This document shows, one piece after another, positions 35,301 through 50,300 of a DNA stretch of 64,000 bases (position 1 is its first letter; each line of letters starts with the position of its first letter). This DNA comes from Cinclus cinclus (taxonomy: Eukaryota; Chordata; Aves; Passeriformes; Cinclidae), in contig NC_085046.1 in NCBI RefSeq assembly GCF_963662255.1, positions 144,227,762-144,291,761 of the forward strand. Direction: 5' to 3'. Below the pieces are notes generated by a model that saw nothing but the letters and a program-made list of their open reading frames with translations, searched no databases and had not been told where the DNA came from. A program made the position numbers and the translations under genes.

Positions 35301-38300
35301 ATGAAATATAAGTTCTCAGCAAAGCACGACCAAACTTGTTTCACTGTTTGCAGACTGCACTCAGTATGAATGCCAAATATCAGCTGAAGCCTTTTGCATG
35401 ATGTTCTGCTGTTTGTTAGAGCATTTTACAATTTTTTTCTGGAAAATAGCAGTAAAATGTCCTGGGCTGTACCCTCATGAAAGGCAGATTGACCAAACTG
35501 TGGCTGACAGATTAGCTGTTGATTCACCTGACAATACTTGCCTCTGAACACAGAGGCAAGCACAGGAACAGAATGAACTGGTTTACACTCCTACTTTGCT
35601 CACAGCTTTTCAAACATTTCAAAATATCTCAAGATCAGCTTTGCCAGCTCTAGTCAAATTCATTATGGGTATGTGAAATACTGAACATTTCCACTCCCAT
35701 CCCTACTATTCTAAAATGGAGGAGCTGAGAAATTCCCTGCTGTTAATTCTGACAAGAAGTCCCTAGTCTTGTCTATCCCACTAGAATACTATCACCCTGA
35801 AGGAACTGTCTTTTTAAATCAGAACTGGATTTTCACTGTAATATTGGTATTGCAACATCACTAGTTCTGCTTTTTTTAGCCAATCCAACTGATTTTATGT
35901 GAGAGGAATGTTTATTTTAAAAAGCACAATTTTTGTTATTACCTTCAGAAGCGTAGTCCTTGTTGGGTCCAGCTTTGAGTTACATTCAACCTAAAAAAAA
36001 GAATAGCAGCATAAGGCATTGCACACATGAGTTTAAGCATGAGCTCCTGCACAAAAACAGATCCAACACCTCGATGTCTGTCTTAATACAGACTAAACCA
36101 AGTGTTTTATGATTCTGTGTGAAGAGTATGCATACATTTACACATCTTTAAACCCAAGTAAGCTAGCTCACATTTTTAACTGCATTTTTTCCATGTACAA
36201 ACTCGTTGGGAACTGGAGACTTTTTATTCATCTGTTTCTGGGACTTCAATGGCAACAAGTGTTGTTTATCTTGTGATTTGGGATCATCTGGTAGCATCCC
36301 AAGTGGTGAGCAGCCATGTGGCCATGGGCCAGCAGACTGGGCATGCCCATTAAGGCATAACATTCAAAGTCATCCAGTCATCTGGGGAGAGTTATAATGG
36401 TCAGAAAGAAGCTCTTCACTTCCAAAGTGACCCAGGGCACAGCTCCAGCACCACACAGCAAGCTAAAATACCAGCAGCAGATTCCTCTCTGAAGGAAAAT
36501 ATTTGCAGTTCACTGGAACTGCTGTGGTGATTGTTCCTAATGTGGTAGCTATTAAATAACAGTGCACAAGCAGAGGGGACAAACAGCATGGAATTAATGG
36601 CAGCTCTCCTGCGGTCTGGAAGGGGAGTGCCACTGGGCTGGATTGATAGCCAGCAGGGCTGCTGTGTGACAGGGGCTCTGTGGCCTCTTACAGCCCCTTG
36701 GCTTGCCCACCCATCCTCAGCAGAGTGGCAAAGATGGCTCGAGGTACCCACCACAGCATCCACAGCTGGGGAGCTGTCACCAACCACCAGGAGGACAGGA
36801 CACCTGCAAAGAAGCACACAGAAGTGGTGTTATCTCTGCTACCCTGCCCAGACTTGCCCTGAGCTGCATTTTGTGTCTCTGGAAGGGTGATAGATAGGTG
36901 TGTGGAAATGATTTGTTTGTATTCCAGACACCTTAAAGATACATCGAATCCTGTATTAGCTGCAGATCCACTGACCTGCTCTAATTCCTTGCCTGAGAAC
37001 CTGTTCTTTTACCCAGCTGGCAGCAAATCAGCCCTTGCCAGTTCTCTTATTCCTTCCTTGCTTTATAGGAAATTGAATGTGGTGGTCAGCATCCAAGTCT
37101 CATGCCTACCACCTCCAAGGCCCCTGAGTTCCAACTTTTGGATCTGCCCATCCAATTCCAAACAGACTGTCAGAGGAACAGAGTCTCCTGTACATAACCA
37201 CTAGCTGCTGAGCTAGGAAAGACTTGACAACTTATGTCACACAAGTCACAGCATAAGCAAAAGACAGATGATCTGACAGTCATTTTCATACCTGCTCATT
37301 CCTGAAAGTTTTTGTTGTTTGGTTGGTTTTCTAAACAGTTTTAGGTTAGGGGTTCTTTTGTTGTATAAGCACAGCTCAAGTGTCTTCAGAGCTATAGTTT
37401 CCACTAATATATTTCACATTTCATATACAGCATGAATACACTAACTTTTCAAGTACTTTGTAAGCCCAAACTTTCAGATGCAGTGACAGGAACTACTTCA
37501 AATTGCAGTATGTTTGCCCGGTCTGAAGAGAGGAGCTCTTTCTAATGGCAGTCCCTGATTTGCAATAAGATCTCAAAATACTTACTGAAGGGTGACAACA
37601 TTCACTCCAGGAACAGGGCGCTCAATCTCTAGGTCTCGCCGACTTAAAAAAAATAGAGAGGACAAAGACTTCTGATACATTGGAATTTTTTTCTATATTC
37701 TTGTAGTTTAGAGAAAGCACACACACTCACATGTTAATTTAATCTGACATATGTTGTGGTCTCCACAGTTTACGCAGAACCATATTTGGACTGAAGGATC
37801 CATGTTCAGTCCCAGTGCACAACCTTTCACCCCACAAATGCACAAAGTCCTTCTCCAGTAAGCAAACCACCTGAGATCCCTAAAGGCACTATTAAGCAGA
37901 ACTTCATACTGGGGGAGCAAATGTAATCCCACCACACAAGAAATACTCTCTAAAGAGCTGGACAGCCTCTTAAAAGTTTCCAGTTAGAAATCAGGTAAAT
38001 GTATTTACCTGTTGTAAGAGTTGACAAAGAGATGAAGGTTGGTTTGATTCATATCATTAATGATATGCTGACGGTAAGTATGGATCAGGTCATGGTTGCT
38101 GTGAATCTCTTCCTAAAGTAGAGACAGAATTGTTCAGAACAGGGGCTATTTTCTGAAAGGATCTGAAGACATGGCACAGTAGTTGTGTATCAGACTCATA
38201 TCTGCACAACAGGAGTGCACCTTGAGGGGAGGGACAGCTTTCAGCACCCAGTGAAGTCACCCAGAATTAATATTAGCTCCTGATTGCAGTAACGCAATTT

Positions 38301-41300
38301 TCACTTTAAAACTCAAGTACGTTGCAATGTTAAAATCTCACAATTGCAAAACATTGTTGTAGTACAGATGGTTGCAGTCAGACAAGTGTGAGGTTTTAAA
38401 ACAAAAACAAAAAAAAAAAAGGAAGATCCAGGGTAAGAAGCCTAATAAATGTTTCCAGGGTAAAGCAGATGTTGAAAGCATGCAAAGATCTAACGTGGAA
38501 CTCAATTTCACAATAGTAAATAACTAAGCTTTGAAGACTTCAGTCAGTAACATTATCAAACAGTTGGGTTCTGAAGTCTTATCTAAATAATCTAATAGAG
38601 ATTAGTTCCTTGTTCCGCTGGAATAGTGTTTTCCATTGCATTTATTAACAATTTCAAGCACAGCAAAATAGCCTCAGAAAACAGTCCAGCACTTTGCATC
38701 AGGCTTGCACTGAATAGAACCATTAATACTAATGACCAGCTGTCACAGAGTTACAAGTATATTATATAAAAAAAATCTGTGGGGTTTTTCAGCTCAGAAC
38801 ATGAGCATATACAACTCTTGTACTCGTGGTTAAGTGCTGGCTGCCTTGACAGGGAGTTGCCCTTATTAGACTTGTCACAACTGAGATGCACTTAAGTACT
38901 CAAGACACAGAAAACTCCATGACAGAATACTGCACAAAATACTGGGGACACAAGTATGAATCCTATCTCAGTTTAACTTCATCTTTTGTTGTTTAACTGA
39001 AAGCTTGCATGCCCCTCCCAGCCCCAGGAGATAATTACAGATGACTGAATACATCAGAGGAATCTTTTGACCATTACCTTTCCAAATAGATGTGAAATGA
39101 CCATGTCTGGCAAAGCATTTGTCCAACCTGAAATCTGAACAGCAAGATTACCTAAGTATCTGCTATTAACACAGCCCCTGAAAAAATGACCTCTTCCAAT
39201 TACCCATAAATAGACCAGTGGGTGTTTCTCTGCTCTCTACATGTACAATATCCTAAACTGATCTTTTCAACCCCCTCAATCCAACTGGAAGACCATTAGG
39301 GGTTTATGTTTGAGTCATTCTCATCAGATGTCTTCACTAATGCAGTTCATACAGGGAATACACTGCTAGGGACATAGGACTATAGGGAATCACTCTCTGC
39401 AGGAAGACCAAGCCAACCAGCCAGGTGGGTATCATTTAACCCCACTGCCCACTCTCCTCCCTAACAACCCACCCTGACAAGGCAATAGAACTGCTACCTG
39501 AAGCTCACAACCCACAGTAAATGCCCCTGCTTTGGAAGGACACAAGAATATAAGGCAGCTGCTGTGCTCTTGAGGTGAGCAATACTCACATTGAGAGGTG
39601 GAAGGCAAAGGCACAGATATGGAAGAATTTAACGCACTGAGGTATTGGGTGAGAATTGAAATGGGTCAGGAAGTTCACTTCAGCACAGAAAAACTACTAC
39701 ACTTCATTTAAGTAAGTTTGTCTGCCAGTTTATTTTGATCAATTTGATATAAGAATATATTTAGTAACTAAACCTTGAAACAATGCTACATCCTGGCACA
39801 GCAAGTTTCTCCTACGAGTTTTTTATATCAGCATTTTCTGGTTGTATGAACAACTTGTAGCCAATACTCTTTTCTGAGTTCTTTTGGCACCAAAGTCTCA
39901 CATATAATTGAAATGTGGAGGATGCTGTTCTGGACATTTTTCTGTGCTCTGCTTAATATTTTGGACTTTGTTGGTAAACAAAGCCATGGGAAAAAAAAAA
40001 AAAACAACACTGAATGCTACACTACGCTTGAAGCTCTCTTGAAAGGTGTTTCCAGAACTACCATGTCCAGGTAAACTGTTCTCCCCAGCCGTTATGAGTT
40101 CTTAAGAATCATCCCAGTAGCTCCATTGTGCCACACGTTTTCTCAAAGTACTTATTTTTATCAATAGCCCTGTAGGAAGTAGTTTGCAAATGGAAGAGTA
40201 AACCCCAAACAAATTAACCCAGGATGTTTAGTACCTACAGCCATGCCTTGACATACAAGGCTGCCAAGCTCCTTACGTCCCACAGTGCAGTAAGATTTAT
40301 TTTTCTAACTTAAGATGCTTACCTTAGTTGCTGCCCAGTCCATCCAACCTTCAGCACAAGGGTTTACATTAATGAGAACTAATCCCTCCACCATCTCTGC
40401 ATGGTTTAACTGCAAAAGAGAAGATACAAGATTCATCAGATAGCCTTTGCAGCTCAACAGTCAGCAAAAAAAATAAATTAGCTAATTATGTCATGGGGAA
40501 GAACATGGTAGGTCTAGTTTTATCTTGCAGAAAAGAAGCATATGTATGGTAAAAAATTTCATTAGAGTAATTCATCTGAGCAGCTGGAGAACATTAGGAT
40601 TTAACTTTTCTCCACCCTTAGTTTAAATAGAAAACTCCCATTATAAAAACCTTCTTCAAATTAACTGGGTAGAGCCCAGGCCTTAAAATGGAAAATCTAG
40701 GTCTTCTGGATTAGCTATCCTGCAGATTGTGGTATTTTACTTAAATCCTGGCTTGCATATTTAACTGGGCACAGCAGAACAGGAATTCTCCATGCATGCT
40801 ATGGGGACAAAAATGTGTAAAGGAAATCAGGTTTGAGGATTTAGGGAAGAACCACAAAACTTACAGCAAATCTAGTTAAAATGTAAGCACCGGCTCCAGT
40901 TCCCATTCCTATGATGGTCTTCAGCCTGCACAGAAAAGAAACCAAAAGAGACAAGTGAGGAAGGGTGGCTGAAAATAAATTATACCAGTACTCTTTTCAC
41001 ATGCCAGTGTGCAGCTACACAAGGGTGGGCTCAGCCTGGGCAAGCTGTGGACCCTCAGCAGTGTCAGTGGCCCCAGTAATATTTGCAGGACCCTGGTCCT
41101 CATGCACTGCAGGGCAGCAGCTATCCTCACTTATCTTTAAGTAAACATACTGAGCAACCCCAGCATTGTTCTGATCCTGGGAGGAAATGATTAGTCACTG
41201 CCAGTAAAACTCATATGATACAGACCTGAAATCTGCAGCCTAAATACAAAGCTCCCCCCGCCCTCCATCACAGCAATTCTACTGGGGCACAGGATCCTCT

Positions 41301-44300
41301 CTAACAGGAGGCTGGCAGGGAAATATCTCCTGCTATCCAGTCACTGGGGTGATGAAGTTTAAACTTCATGACCAAACAGGGCAGAGACAAACCAAATATT
41401 TGCATTAACAGAAATCAGGTTTAAAGCATCACCTTCAAGGTTGTAGAAAATACATGGAAGGGAATGCTAGACAAAACCACTGAGAAAAACAGAATATTTA
41501 ATGCTTTCAGGATGATATCTGAGGTTAGCTTTGATTCTCATTAGCAGTATTAAAATCAAGACTTCATAAACATACTCCAGTTTAATTGATTTTTCAAGGT
41601 ACTGATGTTATTGATCACATGTTTTTGTGCAGTGCAACAGAACTGATAACCCTGTGCCTGACATCATGCAGTTCAAAAAATACACATCTCCTAAGGAGGT
41701 AGTGAGGGAAACTGCCCTACAGTACTGTAGGAGCTGATTATAACTGTGCAATGTGTAAACTGGGGAGATGGTCCAGACTGTTTTCCAAAGCTGTCTAACC
41801 CTGAATGCCAAGTTTGCTCAACTTGTTCCAAAAACCCCTTGGAGTTGTCTACCTGCCCTCTCCACTGTGTACCAGGAGCATAAGCTCCACAGAACAGGAA
41901 CCTCTCTCAGCTACAGCTCCTGCTAAAGCTGACTTTAAGAAAGGACAAATTCCCAAACGTGGTGCAGCCCAGGAATGCTGCCACTAGGTCTTTCAACACT
42001 GGTAACCTGGCATCTGCACTTGGTAGTAGAAGAGGCTCAGGGAGGTCAGAGTGACCCCCTAAAACACTCAAGCCACAAAAGCAAAACAGTAAATGTCTTC
42101 AGATGGGACTGTGCCTTTTTTTTCCCCCCTGCTAAACCACACAGGAAAACGTGGGTTGTTACAGTAGGAAGAACAGATTGTCTGTGCCCTGCCCCTGCGA
42201 GGGCGATGCACAGAATACTGGAGGAAGCCCCTAAATTAGGCACATGGGATTTCTCCTAAGTTGCTTCCTGTTTAAAAATAAACAGACATTTCAAAAAGGG
42301 CCAAAAAATAAGCTCTTTCAGAAACCAAGGCAAAAGCAATCCATCTATAAATGGCAGAATCAAAAACAACCACAAGTGTAGCTCTAGCAAACAAAATGCC
42401 AGACAGCCAAGCCAAAGCAAATGCCTTTTTTTCAGTGGGCCATGCAGAGAGAATGAGAAAAATAAGTAAAAAATTCTGCACTCACCCAAACTGTTTCAGA
42501 ATTCCAGGAATCATTTCAGCCAGCTGATCCATGGAGGGATACACATACCTAAAACAAGCATGTTTTTGAGGAGTTAGTACACCATGTCCAGAAGTATATA
42601 CTATTTAGAGATAGAGATTAGTGCCTACCAAATGTGGTCATCATGAGATCATTGAGTGCGTGAGCTGAATTTAAATCAGAAGCAAGCACAAGTAATTTTG
42701 CAGAAATTTGAGCATAATCTATATATATTCTATGTTACAGAACAATAGATGTCTAAGAACAAAACAGACCACAATGAATCTTCCCCAAGGAAAGTTATCA
42801 TTCAGAACTCATAAAAAAGTCTGAACAAAAGAGATGAGTTTCCAACCACATTGACTATGTTTGCATTTTTAGTCTACCACAAAAAAGTTTCCTAGTATTA
42901 CATAATCAGAGACTACAGAAATGAGTTCTAGGTATTGGCAAAAAAATGTGTATTTTTAGGGACACAAACATTACTGTAGGATAAATGAGAACAGCTTTCC
43001 ATTAATATTGATGGAGAAAAAGAAAGCATAAGAAAGGCTATGAAGCTGATGAAGTCTCAACAAAAACAGCTGTTTGCTAATGCTCCTGGTCTTCCTAAAA
43101 GCAGAAATAAAACAGAAGATTCTGAGGAAAATCTCAACTGAGTAGCATGCGGAAAACAATCTATCCAGAGTAGAGCTAGAAAACATCTGCCTAGGATGCA
43201 TTTAAACCTCTGTTTCCCATCAGAATTGAAGCTAATTATTCTCTAGCTTAGCCTCTAAAATATAACCAAACAAAAAACACCGAGGACTGCAAAACATTTT
43301 ATTTTCTTAATTTTTCTTGTTGGGAAATGAAACCTTAATATGACAAAAGCTGATATCACTGCACCAGCTTTGGTCTGGCAGTCTTTACTGCAGCATTTTG
43401 GTACTTAAAGGAGACCTATAAGAAAGAGGAGGACAAACTTTTCAGCAGGGCCAGTTGTGATAAGAAAAGGAATAATTGTTTCAAACTAAAAGAGGGTACA
43501 TTTAAAGTAGATCTAAGGAAGGACTTGTTTTACAATGAGGGTGGTAAACCCTGAAACAGGTTGCCCAGAGAGGTGGAAAACATCCCTGCAAACATTCAAG
43601 ACCAGGCTGAACAGGGCTCTGAGCCATCTGATCAAGTTGTCCCGGCTCACTGCAGCAGAGGGGTTGTACTAAGCTGCAAATTTCCTTTCTAAACCAAACC
43701 ATGATTCTGTGGACTTAATTTGGGCATGCTGGTCTCCCAGTTGAAGGGCAGGTAGAGATAATACAGCTTCTTACAGTGACATCATGATTTTATCAAGTCT
43801 TTGCTAGCCACAGATCATAATGGTTGCTCTCTGCAGCTGACAACTCAGAAAGCATTAACACTTGTTCAGGACATGAGGGCTAAGGCACTTAAAAGCTCAT
43901 GATTTAAACAAATGCAAAGACAGGGTGACTGAAATAGCTTTGTAGGCTGCTCTGACAGACAACTGGGCCATTGCAGCTAACAACAGCATCAGACCAGCTT
44001 AAAAATTAAGCAGGGAAATAGACTGGTTCATGCAATAAGGGTACTTATAAGCTCCTTAATAGGTAGTTCTTACAGAACAACTGGTCCTTGCCTGGAATCC
44101 TCCCCTTGCCACGCTCCCTTCCTCAGCCAAGCTGATTCTTGTCCAAGGGGCATCTCAAGGTAAACCTGTCTCACTTGACCTAAACAGGTAAAGCATTTTG
44201 GCAATGACAGTGCTCATGGCACACAAGGTTTCCAAGAGTTACAGCATGGTACACAGCTACCTACAACCTTCTGTGGGGGTTCATCACCTTGTGCCCAAAA

Positions 44301-47300
44301 CCCTGGATTTTCCAGGTAAGTTACCAACATCTACCATGCTGCCATTTCATAAAGACCACAGATTTACAAAAGACGTTATCTAGAGGTTAATGTCTGTCTT
44401 GTATATAATAATAATTTAGTTTTCATTTAGTATTTACATTCAAGATGTGATTACAAAACAAGCTAACTCCATACTTAAATTTACAAGATGTAGATATCTG
44501 TCAAGGAACTGCTTTACAAGCAGTCTAGTTATCAGAGCTAAAACATGAAACTGCAGCCCCAAAGTCTTCTGTAAACTGGCACAACAAAACAGAGCTCCCA
44601 AAACTCCAATACTTTAGAAAGAGTATCAGGATCTAAGTTCAAAAGCCAACTGCTGTGCTTGGTGCAAGTACTTTTTAATGAAATTGCAGATCAGGACTTC
44701 TTTTTCCAAAGAGAGGGTAACTATGAAAGCATGAGCTGTTTCCCTGGCAACTCACCCAGCCTGGAAAGATGGTGCTCCATCCTGCTGACCAGGGGCATCC
44801 ACATGACAGACTGCAAAGTGCTGGGTGATTTCCTGCATATCCTCAAAGTTGAAGAGAGGATTGAAGCAAGTTTTATCTTGGGAAGGATAAGAAAATATGA
44901 AATAATTATGCTGAAGGAAATACTAAGTTTACAGCCACAAAAATAATTTAATAATCTATCCTACAGGTTAATGAAAAGTTGAATAAATCATCTAAGGTTT
45001 TGCATCTTGTTTTTGTACCTACTAGAAATATTTGCTTGGTACATCTCATTCCTCCAAAAATCATTCTTTACAAAGTTAAAACACTAACAGAGTTTAGCCA
45101 AGGGTATTCATCCCATGTTTTGCCTTAGATTAAATTATCCATTTCCTTGTCTGTATTTTTTTTTAAATTTTAATTGTGTCAAGACAAATGGAGGAAAAAA
45201 ATATTCAGGCCTAAGACTGTGACTTGTGCTTTTGCCCAGATATTACCAGTTAAACATTATGTGATCCACTGCTGCAGATAGCTCAAGACAAAAGCATCTT
45301 TGAGACACTCAATGCCATAGGCTCCAAGGCTTGAGGTGATCTGATGTCTGATTTTTAAGCAATATGAATACAGGAAGAGGATTAGCATATTTCCCTTCTG
45401 GCGTGGAAAGCACCATCTTTGAGATGCCTGGAAAATGGCCCAATACTCAGTTTCTGAATGTCCTCACACAATACACACACAAAATCCTGGCAGAATATAA
45501 AATACTTTTAGCTCAGAATCAACTTAAGAAACTGCAAGTCCAGAACAACTTTGTAACTCTGGAAAGAAAAAGGTTTAAATTAAAGTTAAACTCCAGATTT
45601 TTTCTGCCCTGATTCACTGAAAATCAAAATTAAAGAAACTTCCACAAAACACAGGCAATAAAACTTTATTTTTGTCTTAATAGTAATATTCACCCCCTTG
45701 CAATAGTCAGCCTGTAAAGATCAGCAGGTGTTTTTAAATATTGATAACTGATTAAGAAACCATGAACTGTGTGCAACAAATAGGACTGGCAAAAGAACAA
45801 ACTAGACCAGGTCTGGACATTAACTCGTTATATGACAGATAAGATAAAAGGCACTTAAAGTCTTTTGCCCTAATGCTGGCTAAGGACAAAAAGCCAGCAC
45901 TCATTTCATACTGACTTGGCATGTAATTCATATAACCCCACCAGCAGCACAAGGCTGCTAATCAGACAGGAACCAAAGCCCCAGCAGAGTTCTTTTCAAA
46001 GTCCTGTTGGCGGTACACCATCAACCTCCCCTTGAGACCTTTGACAGAATTCATACACAGTCACTAAGAGCTACCAGAGATTTTTTGCCCTTTTAAATGA
46101 AGTATTCCAATTATTTACTAAGTATTAAAAAAAAAAAAAAAAAAAGAGAATTACACTTGCTATAAGAGAAGAGTTAGTTGCCACCTAACAACTTCCAAGG
46201 CACACAAACAAGCAAGGACCTGGGAAGGGTTTCCTAACCACTGCTGCTTTCACACCTCTGATTATGGCAGCGCTGACCCAGAAGCTGAGCTGGGAAGTGA
46301 AGAAATACTCACGGTTCAGGCCGATGTCGTGGTAGGTGAGGATGGCCGGACGGTTCCCCCTGGGAGTGCCACACATGGTGACACGCACTGAGCCATGCAC
46401 GGTCTCCACGTCTTGCTCCTGGGAGAGAGCAGGAACAATCTGTCAGGGATGGTCCAAGTGCTCCACAGCTGCTGCAGCAGACCCTGACAGACCACGAGGA
46501 GCACAGGTCCTGCTCCGCAATCCCATCCTGACACCTCCTGTTCTTCCCCAAGGCAGGGGCTCTGATATTTTAGATTTGACTGTCACCTCCTCCAGTCCAC
46601 AGACAATTGCAGAGGTACTCCAGCTGCTAGCTCTAACCAGATACTGAGGGAATAACTAAATAGTTTTTAACCACATTAAAAGGCAGGATAAGAAAACAAA
46701 ACCATTTTGTTGTAATGACACCTAGAATAATAGGAGCTTACAACTATGACTCAGCATTTGCGAATATACAAGTCACCATGATAAAATATTTCTGATTTCT
46801 AGGAAAAGAACTATAGTTGAGAAAATAACCACAATTCCCCAAAGAAAGCGGCATTAAGTAGCTTGTATATACTTATTTGCCATAAGGATTTATTACACTC
46901 TGAAGCCTTGTGACTGCAGTAGTCTTCTCCAATAAAATCAGTAGCCACAGGTGTGTTTGTTTTGTGGCTTGTGATATACAGACCTGAACAGAAACCCAAC
47001 TGTCTGAAGTTTGCTAATAGAACAAAACCACAACATGATTCTGGTGGATATCAGAAGCACAACATTAAGAAGTAAAGGGTTATAATTTGTAATAACAGGA
47101 GTTCATACTGCTTACTGATCGTAAAGCCAAGGACACCTCCATTAACAAACCAAAATCCCCCTGAGCACCATCTTTTGGACCTCTAAGTCAGATATGACTT
47201 ACAGAAAATATGGAACAGTTTTTGTTTCTTTTCCACTTGAACTTAAGATGGGTATAAATAATTTGGTATTTTTGCCAACACGTATAAAAGGAATCACAAC

Positions 47301-50300
47301 CCAACTGTTATTTCTGGCACTTACAATACAGTTATGCTTTCATAATAGGCAGTAGCCAGTCTTTGCATCTCACCAGAATCCTTTATTTACTGCACAGGAC
47401 ACATATGATCCATGTCATTCAGTGCAACGCACTGCCTGCTGCTGCAGGATTTGCTTGACTTGTTCCATGAAGCAACACTCAGAAGCAAACTCCAAGTTAA
47501 ATTCAAATCTATCAAAAATTATGCTGTAGAACTGAGGTGTACAGCCTCTGCAAACACCTTTTAAAAATGTTTGATTACCTTCCAATATCTGAGATAATAA
47601 TTCAATCTAAATTTCAGCTCCTTCATTTGATACAAGGAACACACTGCACATTTTGCACACGTTGCACAAATAAGGATTCTAGGCAACACTACTCTACATT
47701 GCATCTAATTTTCCTTTTAATTACACAATTACATCATTTTTAAGTTACAACTGAAGCAGAGAATCAAGATCAATCCCTCCCTTGTACATAGGGCAAGTTA
47801 AGAACTGCTGCTCTCTAAACTATACTACATCAGAACTCTAATTTTCAGCTTTTGTATCCCCTTTGGAGACTCATTCCTCTGCATACTCACTGCATTACTT
47901 ATCAGGTAAGCTGTATCTTCCACATCTAGCACCATCCTTAGGCAAAACAGGGTGACAAATCCAGCGAGTCAAACAGAGGATGGGTGGCAGGTTCTTACTT
48001 TGTCCCAGCAGGAAACTGGGTTATATAGACAAGCTGCTCTCCTACATAGGCTTATGACTCCCATAATGCCCAGCTGGGGAAACCAAAACAGACTAATTCA
48101 CAAGGATGTCACTCTTAAATAGGATTTGAGCCAGGTTTGACCAGGGGAAGAATGTACTCAGAGGTCAGACATCAGAGATGAACTAAATCTTTGCCTCACA
48201 ATGTACAAAGTGCCAAATTTCAAACCTGGGATTTAGCACAGTCTTTCATCTCGCTGTTTCCACCAGATTTTGAGAACTTCAGGTTCATTTCACATTTTGT
48301 TACTGAAATGCTGAAACACCTCAAACTTATGCTAAATTAAATCAAAATTGAGATCTTTCCTAAAAGTCAGGATTAAAGTTTGCAGTAAAAGCAAGATTGA
48401 AAAATTAGTATAACTCACAATCATTTTGGAAAAAAAAAAAATCAAAGAAAGCCTTTTAAATATTTGATAGCCCAAGTAGGTAATCAACATTTAGTTTAAG
48501 ATTCCTACATCACCATCCAAATGTCACCAAGTTCAGCATTTGGTGGAAAATAGAGTATTTCACATACACTGGGTATGTCTATAACTATTAAAATACAATT
48601 ATAGAAAGGCTTGGGTTGGAGGGGATGTTAAAAGTTTGTCTAATTCCAAACCCCTGCTATGGGCAGGAGTGCCACCCACTAAATCAGATTGCTCAGGGGC
48701 CCAATAACATTCTATATCATTAATATATATTTGGGTACTGTCATTATACAATACTCATGAAGAGATTTGCAGTACTAGTACATAGCAAATATTAATAGTG
48801 GAAATTAATAATGATGGCAATTAATTTTCCACATTCTACTGTTATGCTTAGCTAATTAAAAAATAATAATTTGGCAACCTCAGCACTGTAATGACAGTAA
48901 GCATTATTGTGCAACACATCTCCGCTAAGTGTGGACTATTGAAATTATTTTCTCCTCAGAGACCAGTAAGCATTTCACATAATCAGATTTCTATTGCTAG
49001 AGCTTTCCAGTAACAACAGTGAAACCCCAGAACATGTTTTCTTTGCAAGATCATCCTCCTTCAAGCGTGAAAGAAGTCTGTTCATGGTCAATAGAACCAA
49101 ACCCTTGAACCTGCACATCCCACTAACAGAAACCTGAGTCTAGTTCAAACTCAGTGTCAACTAAAAATAGTTCAGATATAACAGGTGACCATGCTCCCAG
49201 TAACTGGCATAACACAGTTTAACAGTTGACTCAATTCCTCATTATTGTCACAGTGAGAGTCCCTAATTCAATAGGGTTGTGCCATTTTCCTGTAGCACAA
49301 ATTCTTAATGGGAAATGCACATGAGGTTCTAAAACAATCAATTCAAACCAGTTTGTTTGGTGACATCAACAACTTCACATGCCTATTGATCCTATTAAAG
49401 ATCAAGAGATTTGTCTACGTGATGTAGGGATGGATGTTTTCAAAATGCAGAGCACTAAAAACAGATGGCAGCACATCCCAATCAACATCAACATTATAGT
49501 AAGAGGCTCTTCACCAACTGATTCGTATTAAAACACTATCTTGGAAAAAAATCCAAGGTACACTAATCCGATAGAAGGATAAAGACAAACACACCATCTG
49601 TTCACATCTCTCACTTTAACAGAGGTGCAGTCTTATCTCAGTGCACTACATGCACACACAAAAATACTTGAAATACATGCAATTTAAGGGAGGCTGTCTC
49701 AGTTTGGAGGAGCTAGTAGACTCTAAAATAGATTTTTATTTTTTTTTGCTTCAAGTGACCTTATTTTTTCCATGAGGTTAGAAGGGGAAGAATTTGTTAT
49801 CACATAGGAGGGCTCATTTATTCTTTCCCCTCTCTATCCTGGGTAAAGCATGGATTGAGAAACATACTTAGGAACAAAGTGTTTTCTGAAGTATGGAATA
49901 TGAAACCTAAATATCTCATATCTAAAAAAGAAAACTGCACACTGCACATCGTGCTAAATACATCATGTTTTATATCTTAAGTAAAATACTGCATTCCATC
50001 AAGATTATTTTGAAGCTTTCAAATATACTTAATCCTCAATTACAATCTCATGCTTTTATTTTAATTCATAATATTGTGAGTGTTAGATACACCTCCCTTC
50101 TCTTTCCTTAGAGCTGAGGGAAAAGCTTCAGAGCTCTTGAAGATTCAAATGGCTTTTAAATTTCTAGGAGATAGTATATTGTAAATTCACATTACTTAGG
50201 AACTTTATTATAATAATACCTGCATGAGCCATTTTTCCACTTTTCTTTTTCAATTTCTTGGATATAAAAAAATATTTGAGCTTTTAATGTGCTATTTCAA

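Larger units (their letters stand above)
32321..42485 (-). other. NDRG1: NDRG1 introns between coding exons 5 and 15
   Basis: Ten introns of about 366 to 1560 bp lie between the exons listed separately: 730, 1306, 1498, 761, 782, 366, 965, 1188, 455 and 1560 bp from right end of the gene tail inward. All are GT-AG. No mobile element was recognised in them; one A14 run lies at 39991-40004. Confidence 0.8.
42549..46312 (-). other. NDRG1: NDRG1 introns around coding exon 4
   Basis: The 2.2-kb intron at 42549-44755 holds a CR1 fragment. The 1.4-kb intron at 44877-46312 holds the A19 run. Both are GT-AG, and nothing else is recognised in them. Confidence 0.8.

Noticed and set aside
36416..36817. 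133-codon minus-strand ORF as a separate gene
   Set aside because: Only the 52 bases at 36752-36803 are NDRG1 exon 11; the rest is intron read-through with no similarity to any domain.
39128..39134. Second AG as the acceptor of NDRG1 coding exon 8
   Set aside because: It would remove seven bases (the start of the ISG codons) and break the frame; the upstream GTTCAG acceptor restores the conserved KISGWT sequence.
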